Below, one piece after another: positions 18,639 through 26,009 of a stretch of 26,009 bases of DNA; within the stretch, counting starts at the first letter, position 1, and every line of letters starts with the position of its first letter. The translations under genes were made by a program, and so were the position numbers. The notes under the pieces were generated by a model. It saw only the letters and a program-made list of their open reading frames with translations. It was not told the origin of the DNA and searched no databases. Source of the DNA: Prorocentrum cordatum (lineage: Eukaryota > Sar > Dinophyceae > Prorocentrales > Prorocentraceae); NCBI GenBank assembly GCA_963575745.1, contig CAUYUJ010019861.1, positions 122,501 through 148,509 of the forward strand. Direction: 5' to 3'.

Positions 18639-19160
18639 TCAAACAGCTTTGGGCCTCCATCTGGCCAAGGGATCAGCAGGGGGAGGATTGCCCCGCCCCC
18701 CTCCCCCCCCAAGCCTTGGCCGTCGAGATCGCCAGAGCCAAGCCTTTGCAGCTGATGTGGTGGCCGAGTTCGTCTCGCTGGTTCTCGCAGCCAAAAAATC
18801 GCCCCTGGCCATCGAGGGGTGATCCAATGCAAGAACTGAGCCATCCACCCAGCCGAGATCTCAGCATGCCGTAAGCCCACGCGACGGGGGGCTTCTTCAT
18901 TACTGCCTGAACATCCGACCGCGCAATAGCTCGGCGGCGCCCGAAACGCTCGGGAAGCCACTTGGCCCGATATTTCTACGGCCGCGTCGACGAACGGCGA
19001 GCAGCAGTAGAGCGAGCACGTGGCATTTCTGTGGGTCGTGGTCTTGAGCGCTGCCGAGTACGCACGCGTCTATTCGCCTTGTCCTGGCCGTCGGGAAGTC
19101 GATGGCGAAGTCCTTGGCGGCCGCTGCTTGAAGCGAGTCAGCAGATGTCGACGCGCCCAA
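18639..19160 (-). pseudogene. C-terminal part of second LINE with Cys/His motif
   Basis: The frame from 19160 reads SLQAAAAKDFAIDFPTARTR then RRIDACVLGSAQDHDPQK. The frame from 18900 reads GRFFGCENQRDELGHHISCK. The FGC...DxLxHHxxC layout matches the Cys-Cys-His-Cys motif at the C-terminal end of many LINE ORF2 proteins (usual form CxxGC...DTxxHxxxxC), with the first Cys replaced. It would help bind template RNA or target DNA. The reading frames are broken between blocks. Confidence 0.5.
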
Positions 19161-19332
19161 GTGTTCAACTTAGGTGCAGGGCATCCGCGTGGCGGCGATA
19201 AATTGCCAGCGATAGCTGCCATCTGCGCAGCCGATGCGTCGCTCGACAACTGGACGGGGGGCGCACGACGCATTCGCGTGCTCGGGATGGGCGCGCTGCG
19301 TTGAACATGCGAGCTCGGCCCCCGCCGCGCAT

Positions 19333-20196
19333 CTAAGACCGACTTTTCGGAGCGTCCCAACTGCCAAGACATGAGACGCGGATGCGTCTTAATGCCCTCC
19401 AAGGCTGGCGGAGAAACGTCGCCAGCGAGCGCGCGTCTTTCGCGAAGAACGCCTTCGGGGGGGTGCGGGAACTGCCCGGCGCGACTCGCCATCGGGGGCG
19501 CCCGAGCCATGCAACAGAGATCCCTGAGGGTAGGGGGGGCGGCCGAGGTAGCGAGCGCCGCCGCTCTTCCCCGCGCGCGCCGCCAACGGCCCGCGACGCG
19601 ATCGGAAGAACGACGGGGCCGCGCCGAAGCCAAAGGCAACAGAAGTTGGGCCTCGACCCGAAACGGACTCCAATGCGCCGCAAATGCGCGGGCGACGCCG
19701 CGGAGCTCAGCCGCGACGCGGGCAGGGGGGGCGCGGGCGAGCGAGACGACCGCGGACGAGGGCGCGCGCGTTCGAGGTTCGCGAGCTCCTCTGCGGCCGC
19801 CATGACCCGAGCAGCATGCGAGAGCCGTCGCCGCAAGCGGGACGCCGCCGACGCCGTCGGCACATGCTCGAAAGGCGCCCCGAGACCAACGTCCGATCCC
19901 GCGCTTCAGGTCGCCCGAAAAGGGGGGGCTCTGCGAATGAGCTGCCATAATATGCGCGCCCTTGAATGGCGCTGCAGCTGATCTGGACTACTTCCGCAGA
20001 CAGACCGCCCGCGCGCGCCCGCGCAAGCGGCCGACGCCGCGGACGACGAGGTGGCACGATTGATGATGGGGGTGGGCGCTGCTGTGAGAGTGGCAGAGAT
20101 GACCTTCAGGTCCGCGTTCCACTGCCCGAGCGCCCGCGCGGCGCCCAGGGCCCAACGGCGCCGCGGTCGTCGCTGTCGGAGCCAAGGCATCCATGA
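19333..20196 (-). pseudogene. Reverse transcriptase remnant of second LINE
   Basis: Blocks recognised by order: LGQWNADLKVISATLTAAPT then PIINRATSS (about 20130-20040), matching the L-x-N-x-D-x-K-x-x-S segment of the RT fingers/palm; a motif-B-like SAIQGRAYYGSSFAEPPLF (about 19990-19930), usual form QGxPxSxxLF; motif C as AFRACADGVGG (about 19880-19845), where the usual CADD has become CADG; and a thumb-like RARGRAAALATSAAPP then PEGVLRERRALA (about 19570-19430). The distance from the fingers block to motif B leaves no room for motif A, so the first catalytic Asp region is deleted. Frames change several times. It is non-functional. Confidence 0.6.
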
Positions 20197-20326
20197 ATAA
20201 GGAAAGCTGGAATCGCGCCAGCAGGCGCTGCGAACAAACGCGAACTACCCATCAACGAGCGGCTCGCCAGCCATCGCACTTGAGCGCCGTGTTCGCCGGC
20301 CGCCCACGCCGTTCACGGTGGGCCGT

Positions 20327-20722
20327 CTACCCAGGGGGCCGATCTCGATGGAACCACTGTCGGCAGCGCCGGCCCCAGCGCGCTGCGCGGAGAGGCGGGG
20401 GGCCATTGAGGCAGAGCGGCGGCCGGATGAACTTCTCGAGGAAGGGGTCTGCGCTGGGCGGAGCGGGGGCCGTCTTCGAGAAGGCTGGCGCCCAGTATGA
20501 AATGAGAGCCTTCGCCTTCTCTGGTGCCAGAGAAAAACAACCGACGCATCGCCGATTTTGACTGCGCGAAGCGCGAGTCGTTTGGCTGAGGAAGCCCTGG
20601 TCTGAGCTTCTCTCTGCGTCGCCATGGCCGCCCCCGCCGACGTGCGATTGCGCGCGCGCCGCCCCCGCCGATTGCGCCCCCGCCATGGCCGCCCCCGCCC
20701 CGGCCGCCCCCGCCATGGCCAC
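20327..20722 (-). pseudogene. Pre-RT linker of second LINE
   Basis: The frame from 20722 begins with an Ala/Gly-rich simple stretch (Ala-Met-Ala-Gly repeats from GCC/CCG-rich DNA at 20627-20722), then reads SLAPEKAKALISYWAPAFSK followed by PFLEKFIRPPL. A W-x-x-x-F-S box followed by a Phe-Leu segment commonly sits between endonuclease and RT in this retroelement group. It is a linker only, with no enzymatic role. Confidence 0.5.
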
Positions 20723-20827
20723 TCCTGTGCCCGGAGGATTTAGCGAACTGGACCTCCTCGGCGTCCGCTGCAGCTGCGGCGCGTCGAGCAGTTTCCTCGG
20801 CGCGCGCTGCTTTCCTGGCGACAGCGT

Positions 20828-21760
20828 CTACGCATTAATAAGCAACGCTGGGTGAGTTACGCGCCTCGATAGCACGCGCGGCGGCCTGCCTCGAGGTGGC
20901 CCTAGCCGCCCGCGAGCAACAACTCTTTTGGCTTCAAGCGGGCCCTCTTCGCATGAAAGTTCGAGATGTCGAACGCGGCTGCCTATAATCGAAAGATTGC
21001 ATGGCCCGGGCAAGCTGCGGGGCGACAATAACCAGTGAAATCGAAATCGGCCATAGTGAGCGCGTCCAGATTGGCCTTGAGCTAGGGTCCATTGCAGATG
21101 GCCAGGGTGGGGGGGGGGGAGGGTAGCAGTGGCTTCATCGAGCCCTCGGTGCTGCTGAACGCGGCGGGCAGCCGCGTGATCGGAAGCCCCTTACTTCGAG
21201 GGCTGCTCGGGGGTTTCGGTGGCCGAAGTGGAATTGGGTAACTGGCGCGCCCTTCAGCTCGGTTTTCATGTCCGCATGCGATTCAGACGGGCCAGCGATG
21301 TGGCGTCGCTACAGTAGCGCGTGGGACCTGCGGGTGCGATCTCAAACGTTCGGCCGAGAGTTGATATCCGCATTTTGACCTGCGAGGACGATTCTGCCCA
21401 GATTCCACCAGAAAGGGGTGGTCGGTGCCAGCGACATTGGAAACGTCGCAACTCGCCGCCGATCTTGGGCCATGAGCACCTAGGAACCGTCGTAAATCTT
21501 ATGCCCCCCCCCGCATGCTCAATCGATGCGCCTGGTCGCTCGACCGTGATTATTCGCATTGGAGTATGGAACTTCAGCCCCAGCACACTGAACTGCCGCC
21601 TCCAATGATCTGCCCGAAATGAACGTTGAAGCAGAGGTTTAAGAGAGTGGCCGAAGAAGGAAAAGGGCATTTCCTGATCTCCCCGGTAAAGCCGAACGCG
21701 CACGAGTCTGGATCCGCCAATTCGCGAAAACCGAAGGCTCGCTGGCGCCTCGATGAACAT
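20828..21760 (-). pseudogene. Possible endonuclease region of second LINE
   Basis: Assigned mainly by position between the N-terminal region and the pre-RT linker. The frame from 21760 includes GGIRFTTVPRCSWPKIGGEL; the neighbouring frame reads DHPFLVESGQNRPRRSKCGY, where a GDFN-type motif would be expected. Around 21070-21030 LDALTMADFDFTGY resembles the stretch before the final SDH motif. None of the catalytic motifs is intact. A poly-C run on the coding strand (21119-21109) lies in it. Confidence 0.35.
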
Positions 21761-21919
21761 CTTGCAGCGCGAACGTTGCGTTCAGGGTGCCAGAGCTGTG
21801 AAGCTGCACTTCCTTCTGCATTGCCACCAATCCATCTCGCCGAAGGAGGGCGTGAACCTTCCCAGGGGCGAGGGATATCGAAGGCGGCAGGGGCGGTAGC
21901 CCGCCCTCCACTTCGTGCT

Positions 21920-22777
21920 TTCACGCGCCGTCGAAGCTGGCGGGGGGCCACTCGGGCGCCCCCCTTCTCTGCGCCATCCACGTTGTGCCAGAAGGGAGAT
22001 TGCGCCAGAAACGCCTGGCGGGGTCGCCGCAAGGGCGGGGCCCCAGCCGATGAATATGGCTCGAGTTTTCCGTATTTCGACCAACCTGACTGTCGAAGAA
22101 AATGTCGCGCCCGGAGAAGTGCGCGCGCCAAATGTTGGCCATCTTCTTCGCCATCTCGATCGGGCGCGCGCTCTGGCCTGGGGCGGCGCGAGGTTGAGCG
22201 GGGCCGCCCGAGGCAGCAGGGGCAGGGAACCCAACCCATTGACCTCTGCCAGGGAGACGCAGAGCAGCAAGAACTCCATGTGCCTTTTGGCCAGCGACAC
22301 CACGCGCATCCGCGAACTGAACGCCCGCAGCAAAGCCGCCAAAGATACCAACAGCCTCCAACCACGCCTCGGTTGAGAGGACGACGTCGGCTCGCGCGCC
22401 ATGGTAGGCGCCGCCACCATGAGGACAGGGCCACTAACATCTCGATCGAACGAGGAAGGGGGAATAATCCAAACGTGGCGGAAAGGGGGCGCGGCTGGCC
22501 ATCGCGAGCTCGTTGCGCATCGCATCCATGCAACGACGCATGTCGCCGATCTGCTTCGGCATGTCGGTCGGTTTGTCGTCCAACGAACCAACTTTTGCAG
22601 GAATCGTGTCGGTTCGGGACTTGGTGCGGCGCTCGACGAAATCGCTGCCAGGCCGGATCGATGTCCGACGTCCATCCTGCAATAATGCGGGCTTGTTGAA
22701 GGGTGGCTTCCAAAACTCTGATAATAACGGTGGCTGGCGAGAGGGCATTGTCCAAAAATGTCTGGGCGTGCCCTGCC
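21920..22777 (-). pseudogene. N-terminal region of second LINE protein
   Basis: The frame from 22748 holds a helical, coiled-coil-like segment (KVGSLDDKPTDMPKQIGDMR then RCMDAMRNELAMASRAPFPP). Further down, the frame from 22361 reads QSARPIEMAKKMANIWRAHF then GRDIFFDSQVGRN, a pattern like the DKSPxxRExAKKxxxIW segment I associate with the region ahead of the endonuclease in dinoflagellate LINEs, followed by a GW-containing stretch in another frame. The function of this segment is unknown. It is frameshifted. Confidence 0.4.
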
Positions 22778-23002
22778 TTAGTTAAGTTCACTCAGTTGGA
22801 CCCTGGAACCTATGACCTTGGAGAAAAGCCTTTCAAGAATGAAACCAACGTTGTACATATCCCCTGATTTCGGGCCCGTGCCACCGCCGCTGTCCTCGGA
22901 TGCGGACCGACCAGATCTTGACCCGTCATCATCCTGCCTTTGCCTGCCATATTGTAAAAGCACGACCAGGAAAGGGAACCCCAGGAGCACCAGAAACGCC
23001 AT
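22778..23002 (-). CDS. Small single-pass membrane protein, candidate host gene
   Basis: A 74-residue frame from ATG (23002-23000) to TAA at 22780-22778. Residues 2-17 form a hydrophobic stretch (MAFLVLLGFPFLVVLLQYG), a signal anchor or signal peptide. Then comes a basic turn (GRQRQ), an acidic/Ser/Gly linker (DDDGSRSGRSASEDSGGG) and a C-terminal amphipathic stretch (MYNVGFILERLFSKVIGSRV). I chose this ATG because it starts directly on the hydrophobic stretch; the frame is open further upstream to about 23065 but without an ATG. Upstream on the same strand lie a consensus-like splice donor and a spliced-leader-like 22-mer. It is unlike the neighbouring retroelement wording, and I recognise no family. 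It could also be a retroposed cDNA piece or chance. Confidence 0.4.
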   Translation of the reverse strand: MAFLVLLGFPFLVVLLQYGRQRQDDDGSRSGRSASEDSGGGTGPKSGDMYNVGFILERLFSKVIGSRVQLSELN

Positions 23003-23066
23003 TGCTGGCGTTGGCTGCCTTCTGCTTGCGCTAAACGAAGGCAGCAAAAGCTGGACATGCCCCAAT

Positions 23067-23075
23067 ATACTTACC
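23067..23075 (-). promoter_or_regulatory. Splice-donor-like site
   Basis: The minus strand reads GGTAAGTAT, a strong match to the eukaryotic 5' splice site, between the spliced-leader-like sequence and the small frame. Acceptor-like AG sites follow within 50-75 bases (TTTAG near 23031; AGCAG, GCCAG just before the ATG). A very short intron in the 5' leader is possible but unproven. Confidence 0.35.
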
Positions 23076-23185
23076 GCCCCGTCTGCCGTGGCGGGAGGTG
23101 CGTCTGGCCTCGCCAGGGGTTCACCAAAAACTGACGTGTGGCCACGGATCAGCGGTGTCCACTACGCCCCCAAGGAGGCGGGAAC

Positions 23186-23207
23186 CTTGAGCCCAACTGG
23201 TTACGGC
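23186..23207 (-). promoter_or_regulatory. Relic dinoflagellate spliced-leader sequence
   Basis: The minus strand matches the conserved 22-nt dinoflagellate spliced leader (DCCGTAGCCATTTTGG plus CTCAAG) at 19 of 22 positions: CCGTA, CCA, TT, and GGCTCAAG are all in place, with changes at positions 7, 11 and 14. Genomic copies of the leader upstream of genes are known in dinoflagellates and are explained by reverse transcription and reinsertion of trans-spliced mRNA. The small minus-strand frame at 23002-22778 lies about 180 bp downstream. Confidence 0.6.
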
Positions 23208-23273
23208 CAAGAGGGGGACGAGGTCCGAGGGCGACAGTCGCGAAACGAAGCCGCCCGCTGCATCCACGTGCCC

Positions 23274-23345
23274 AGGAGGAGGGCGAGAGGTGGGGAGGGC
23301 AAGTGAGGGAGGAGGGGGAGGAAGGAGGAGGAGGAGTAAGAAAAA
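23274..23345. repeat. GGA-rich purine tract
   Basis: Imperfect (GGA)n run with AG-rich interruptions. Confidence 0.9.
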
Positions 23346-23665
23346 GGACTGTCAAGGCTGTCGTTTAGGACGCGGGTGGCATATTACCACATGTTCGTGT
23401 CAGAACCACTGCGTTTTTCCAGTGGGTCTCTTGGTCCCTTGCCCCCTTTTTCACTTGTTTCACGAAGTGATGGGGCGTTGCGAAGGAGGGGAACAGCAGA
23501 AGGGGGGATGGGGTCGGGGCGGGGTCGGGTCGCTGGGCGTAACGAGGGCATCCGAAGGCCGCTGATCCACATCGTCGGCGTCTGCTGCACGGAGGGCCAC
23601 AGGATGCCGGTCGACGAGCCCTCCGCGCGGACCGCCACGGCCCTGGGGGGGAGGGCGTCGTCGGG
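23346..23665. other. No recognisable gene
   Basis: Mixed sequence between repeats. It includes GGGGTCGGGGCGGGGTCGGG (23511-23530), a candidate G-quadruplex-forming run. Open frames on both strands lack domains. Confidence 0.5.
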
Positions 23666-23669
23666 CAGC

Positions 23670-23815
23670 AGGCAGCGACAAGCAGCGGCATCTGCGCGCA
23701 GGCAGCAGGCAGCAACAGACAGCAGCACGCAGGCAGAAACAGGCACAAACAGCAGCGAGCATCAGCAAGCAGCAGCAAGCAGGCATCAGCTGCAACTCAA
23801 CTGGCAACAAGCAGG
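23670..23815 (+). repeat. Imperfect CAG/GCA-rich tract
   Basis: Irregular repeats of AGCAG, GGCAGCA and ACAGCAGC. The resulting frames are Gln/Ala/Ser-rich on + and Cys/Leu-rich on -. It looks like a degenerate microsatellite and not a gene. Confidence 0.85.
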
Positions 23816-23830
23816 TCCTACATGCTGGGG

Positions 23831-23903
23831 GGCGAGGAGGAGGAGGAGGAGGAGCAGGAGGAGGAGGAGGAGGAGGAGGTAGAGGAGGAGGGGGAGGAGG
23901 ACA
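23831..23903. repeat. GGA microsatellite
   Basis: (GGA)n with occasional CAGGA and TAGAGGA interruptions on the + strand. Confidence 0.95.
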
Positions 23904-24245
23904 ATGGGGGAGAAGCATGGATGAGTCGACGACGAGACCAAGGCCGCCTCGCTACATGCATTGGCAGCCCTCAGGCCTGATACGATACGCCTTCTGGCTA
24001 GTCCTGAACTGGAGGGCGCCCAGTTACACCGATCCTGGGCCCAGGATTGGACTGGCAACGGTCGGTGTCGGTGCATACCTGGCCTCACGTACCTCATCAT
24101 CCTCCTGCTGCTGCTCATCCAAACCCAATCACACACTCGGCGATCTCCTGACCAGATCGTATCTCCAAGCGCACCAACTGCACGACCAGAACTTTATGCC
24201 GTTACCATACCTCATTCAAGCAGAAGCCTGTGTATGGCTTACTTG
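23904..24245. other. Unique segment, no recognised gene
   Basis: The + frame from 23917 (MDESTTRPRPPRYMHWQPSG onward) is open through here and into the CT repeat, but no domain or homologue is recognised. A 14-bp perfect palindrome, TCCTGGGCCCAGGA, lies at 24033-24046. Confidence 0.5.
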
Positions 24246-24783
24246 CCCACTCTCCCTCTCTCTCTCTCGCCCTGACGCTCTCTCGATCCAGCAGGGTTGC
24301 AAGGACGAGGCCAAGTGCCACAGCATCTGCATGATGCCCCTCGCGAGTCTCCGCACAGCGCCACAGGGCCCGCACTCGCACTCTCTCTCTCTCTCTCGCC
24401 CTGGCGCTCTCTCGATCCCGCAGGCTTGCAAGGACGAGCCAAGTGCCACCAGCATCAGCATGATGCCCCTCGCCAATCTCCACACAGCGCCACAGGCCCC
24501 GCACTCGCACTCTCTCTCTTTCTCGCCCTGATGCTCCTTCGATCCCGCAGAGTTCCAAGGCCGAGCCAAGTGCTGCCAGCATCTGCATGATGCCATTCAC
24601 CATTCTCCGCACAGCGCCACAGGCCCCGCACTCGCGTACTCTCTCTCTTTCTCTCTCTCTCTCGCTCGCCTTCACGCACTCTGAACTCTGCAGCGTTTCC
24701 AGGACGAGCCAAGTGCCACCGGCGTCTCCATGATGCCCCTAACCAGTCTCCGCACCGCGCCACAGGCCCCGCACTCGCGCGCG

Positions 24784-24815
<32 letters not shown>

Positions 24816-24846
24816 TTTTGTTTCTCTCTCTCTCTCTCTCTCATAA
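24246..24846 (+). repeat. 4-copy minisatellite with embedded (CT)n runs
   Basis: Four units share TGATGCC, CTCCGCACAGCGCCACAG and CCCGCACTCGC, anchored on ATGATGCC at 24331, 24460, 24587 and 24730, so spacing is 129, 127 and 143 bp. Each unit includes a CT microsatellite that grows toward the right; the last ends in a run at about 24785-24842. AAGGACGAGCCAAGTGCCAC (with variants) recurs before each anchor. The frames across it repeat with the unit and are artefacts. Confidence 0.92.
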
Positions 24847-25232
24847 AAGAAGAGGGGAAGGAGGAGGGGGAGGAGGACGACGAAAAGGAGAAGGAGGAGG
24901 AGGAGGAGGAGGAGCAGGAGGACAACGCCGAAGAAGAGGAGGAGGAGGAGGAGGAGGGGGAGGAGGAGGAGGAGAGAGGAGGAGGGAGGAGGAGGAGGTG
25001 GAGGAGGAGGAGGCTGGAGGAGGAGGAGGAGGAGAGGAGGAGGAGGAGGAGGAGGAGGAGGAGGAGGAGGAGGAGGAGGAGGAGGAGGAGGAGGAGGAGG
25101 AGGCGGAGGAGGAGAGGAGGGAGGAGGGGGGGGAAGGGGGAGGAGGATGAGGAGGAGGAGGACGAGGAGAGGAGGGAGGAGGAGGAGGAGGAGGAGGAGG
25201 TGGAGTAGGAGGAGGAGAGGGAGGAAGGGGAG
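24847..25232. repeat. Long GGA polypurine microsatellite
   Basis: Nearly 390 bp of (GGA)n on the + strand with few interruptions, the purest part near 25018-25110. It starts within a few bases of the end of the preceding (CT)n run. Confidence 0.97.
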
Positions 25233-25360
25233 GAGCGCACTCGCCACATCTTTCGGAGCCCCGTGCTCTCCCAAGAGAGGGCAAGGCGCGAGCCCCGCGC
25301 CTCTCCCACATCGCGGTGGCGGCCTGCTCCTCGCCAGCGCCCAGGAGCGTGCCTATTGAA
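25233..25360. other. Short unique spacer
   Basis: No feature recognised between the GGA tract and the foldback element. Confidence 0.6.
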
Positions 25361-25588
25361 GGCCTCCTAGATGCGGTCGGAGCAGATCGGGTCGGAGGAT
25401 CGCGCCGCCTTGCCGATATACATCGGCGATACACCGCAGATGCACAGGCAATGCATCGGCGACATCGACGATGCATCGGCGACGCCAGTGTGGAGAACAT
25501 CGGGCTCCACATCGAGCCACATCGCCGATGGATCGACGAAGCGGCGCGATCCTCCGACCCCACCTACTCGGACCCCATCTAGGAGGCC
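25361..25588. mobile_element. Foldback/MITE-like element with 70-bp inverted arms
   Basis: The left arm (25361-25430) begins GGCCTCCTAGATG and includes GGTCGGAGGATCGCGCCGC and ends CATCGGCGAT. The right arm (about 25521-25588) is its reverse complement, with ATCGCCGATGGATCG, GCGGCGCGATCCTCCGACC and CATCTAGGAGGCC. By eye the arms are about 80-85% identical over 70 bp. The roughly 90-bp loop holds three ATCGGCGA-type words (ATGCATCGGCGAC twice). It encodes nothing convincing. Non-autonomous DNA transposons have this layout; I could not define a target-site duplication. Confidence 0.75.
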
Positions 25589-25700
25589 TAGACCTATGGC
25601 TATCTTGTACCACCTCTGCACGCAGCGGGTCTCCGCGTCGGACTTCGTGCGGAGATCCTCCACGCACGCCGGGGTCCTCGTCGGGAGTCCCGCCTCCCCT
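25589..25700. other. Unique spacer
   Basis: Nothing recognised. Short frames only. Confidence 0.5.
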
Positions 25701-25940
25701 GGCCCCCATCCGCCCTTCGAGAGAGGGCAGGGGTGGGGAGGGAGACGGGGGAGCGGGGAGGAAGAGGGAGGGATGTGGCCGCGAAGGGCGGAGAGGGGGC
25801 GGGATGGCGAGGGCAGGGGGAGTGTGGACGGGGGGGGGGGAGAGGGGATTGACAGCGGCCGCGGGAAGGCGAAGAAGAGGGGACGGGATGGCGAGGGCAG
25901 GGGGAGTGGAGGGGGGGGGAAGGCGGGGGCCCGATCTTGG
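25701..25940 (+). repeat. G-rich tandem repeat (about 80-84 bp unit)
   Basis: A 24-bp block, GGGATGGCGAGGGCAGGGGG plus AGTG, occurs exactly at 25801-25824 and 25885-25908. The GGCCGCG...AAGGCG block before each copy (near 25778 and 25857) is also shared, so the unit is about 80 bp. Runs of 9-12 G follow each copy. The sequence continues G-rich to near the window end. Confidence 0.85.
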
Positions 25941-26009
25941 TCGGGAGGGTGGGGCGCCATCGCCACGGCTGACGGGAAGGGCCCGCTGCGAAAGCGGAAG
26001 GCGGCAACG
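25941..26009. other. Window end, no feature
   Basis: No gene or repeat recognised in the last bases. Confidence 0.5.

Larger units (their letters stand above)
18639..22791 (-). mobile_element. Second decayed LINE-type retrotransposon
   Basis: Minus-strand fragments in consistent LINE order but scattered over all three frames: an N-terminal helical region and DKSP/AKK-type segment (22791-21920), a possible endonuclease (21760-20830), a pre-RT linker with a WAPAFS box (20722-20500), RT blocks (20200-19330) and a Cys/His motif (about 18790-18720). The RT wording differs clearly from that of the first element (CADG at motif C versus FVDD), so it is a different family. It carries no RNase H or methyltransferase-like domain that I can see. 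It is far more decayed than the first element, and its ends are approximate. Confidence 0.6.

Noticed and set aside
21574-22791. A 405-codon minus frame over the N-terminal part of the second LINE as one intact protein
   Set aside because: Cys/Arg/Trp-rich in its middle and protein-like segments jump to other frames; it is a mix of real and shadow reading.
23670-23815. Spaced AGCAG/GGCAGCA units as a CRISPR-like array
   Set aside because: Units are short, irregular and without constant spacers; this is a degenerate microsatellite in a eukaryotic genome.
1-26009. tRNA, rRNA or snRNA genes
   Set aside because: I read both strands for conserved arms and boxes and saw none that I could support; a covariance-model scan would be decisive.

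Overview
The window looks like nuclear DNA of a dinoflagellate. It is GC-rich and dominated by simple repeats. It holds decayed non-LTR (LINE-type) retrotransposons whose domain set I recognise from dinoflagellate genomes: a CxxCG finger region, RNase H, AP endonuclease, reverse transcriptase, C-terminal zinc fingers and a PPCETW methyltransferase-like domain. A near match (19/22) to the dinoflagellate spliced leader lies on the minus strand at 23186-23207. The species cannot be told from the sequence. No intact large host gene is visible, and almost all coding signal is on the minus strand. The assembly has one 100-N gap (10910-11009).

Layout by region. 1-193 is a GGA-rich tract. 194-800 holds no gene but contains a 34-bp direct repeat. 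800-1298 is a TCC/TCCTCG tract. 1614-10683 (minus) is a large LINE-type element broken by frameshifts and stops. Its order from 5' to 3' on the minus strand is finger and coiled-coil ORF1-like protein, RNase H, AP endonuclease, linker, reverse transcriptase, zinc fingers, methyltransferase-like domain. 11269-12855 is an 18-copy minisatellite with two unit lengths (about 100 and 77 bp). 12856-14931 alternates purine microsatellites with a coding-like remnant (13760-14400) and a 180-bp AT-rich island (14707-14886). 15080-18130 holds minus-strand coding-like sequence I do not recognise. 18639-22791 (minus) is a second, differently built LINE, badly decayed. 22778-23207 (minus) holds a candidate small host gene: a 74-residue single-pass membrane protein, with a splice-donor-like site and the spliced-leader-like sequence upstream. 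From 23270 to the end are repeats: GGA tracts, CAG-like sequence, a 4-copy minisatellite with embedded CT runs, a 228-bp foldback element with 70-bp inverted arms, and a G-rich tandem repeat.

How the parts work together. The two LINEs would each have encoded a copy-and-paste machine: the endonuclease nicks the target, the reverse transcriptase copies the RNA, RNase H removes the template, and the fingers bind nucleic acid. The first element also carries a domain resembling DNA cytosine-C5 methyltransferases at its 3' end, which could have marked its own DNA or that of the host. Both copies are dead by inspection. All frame joins were made by eye and none was tested by alignment.
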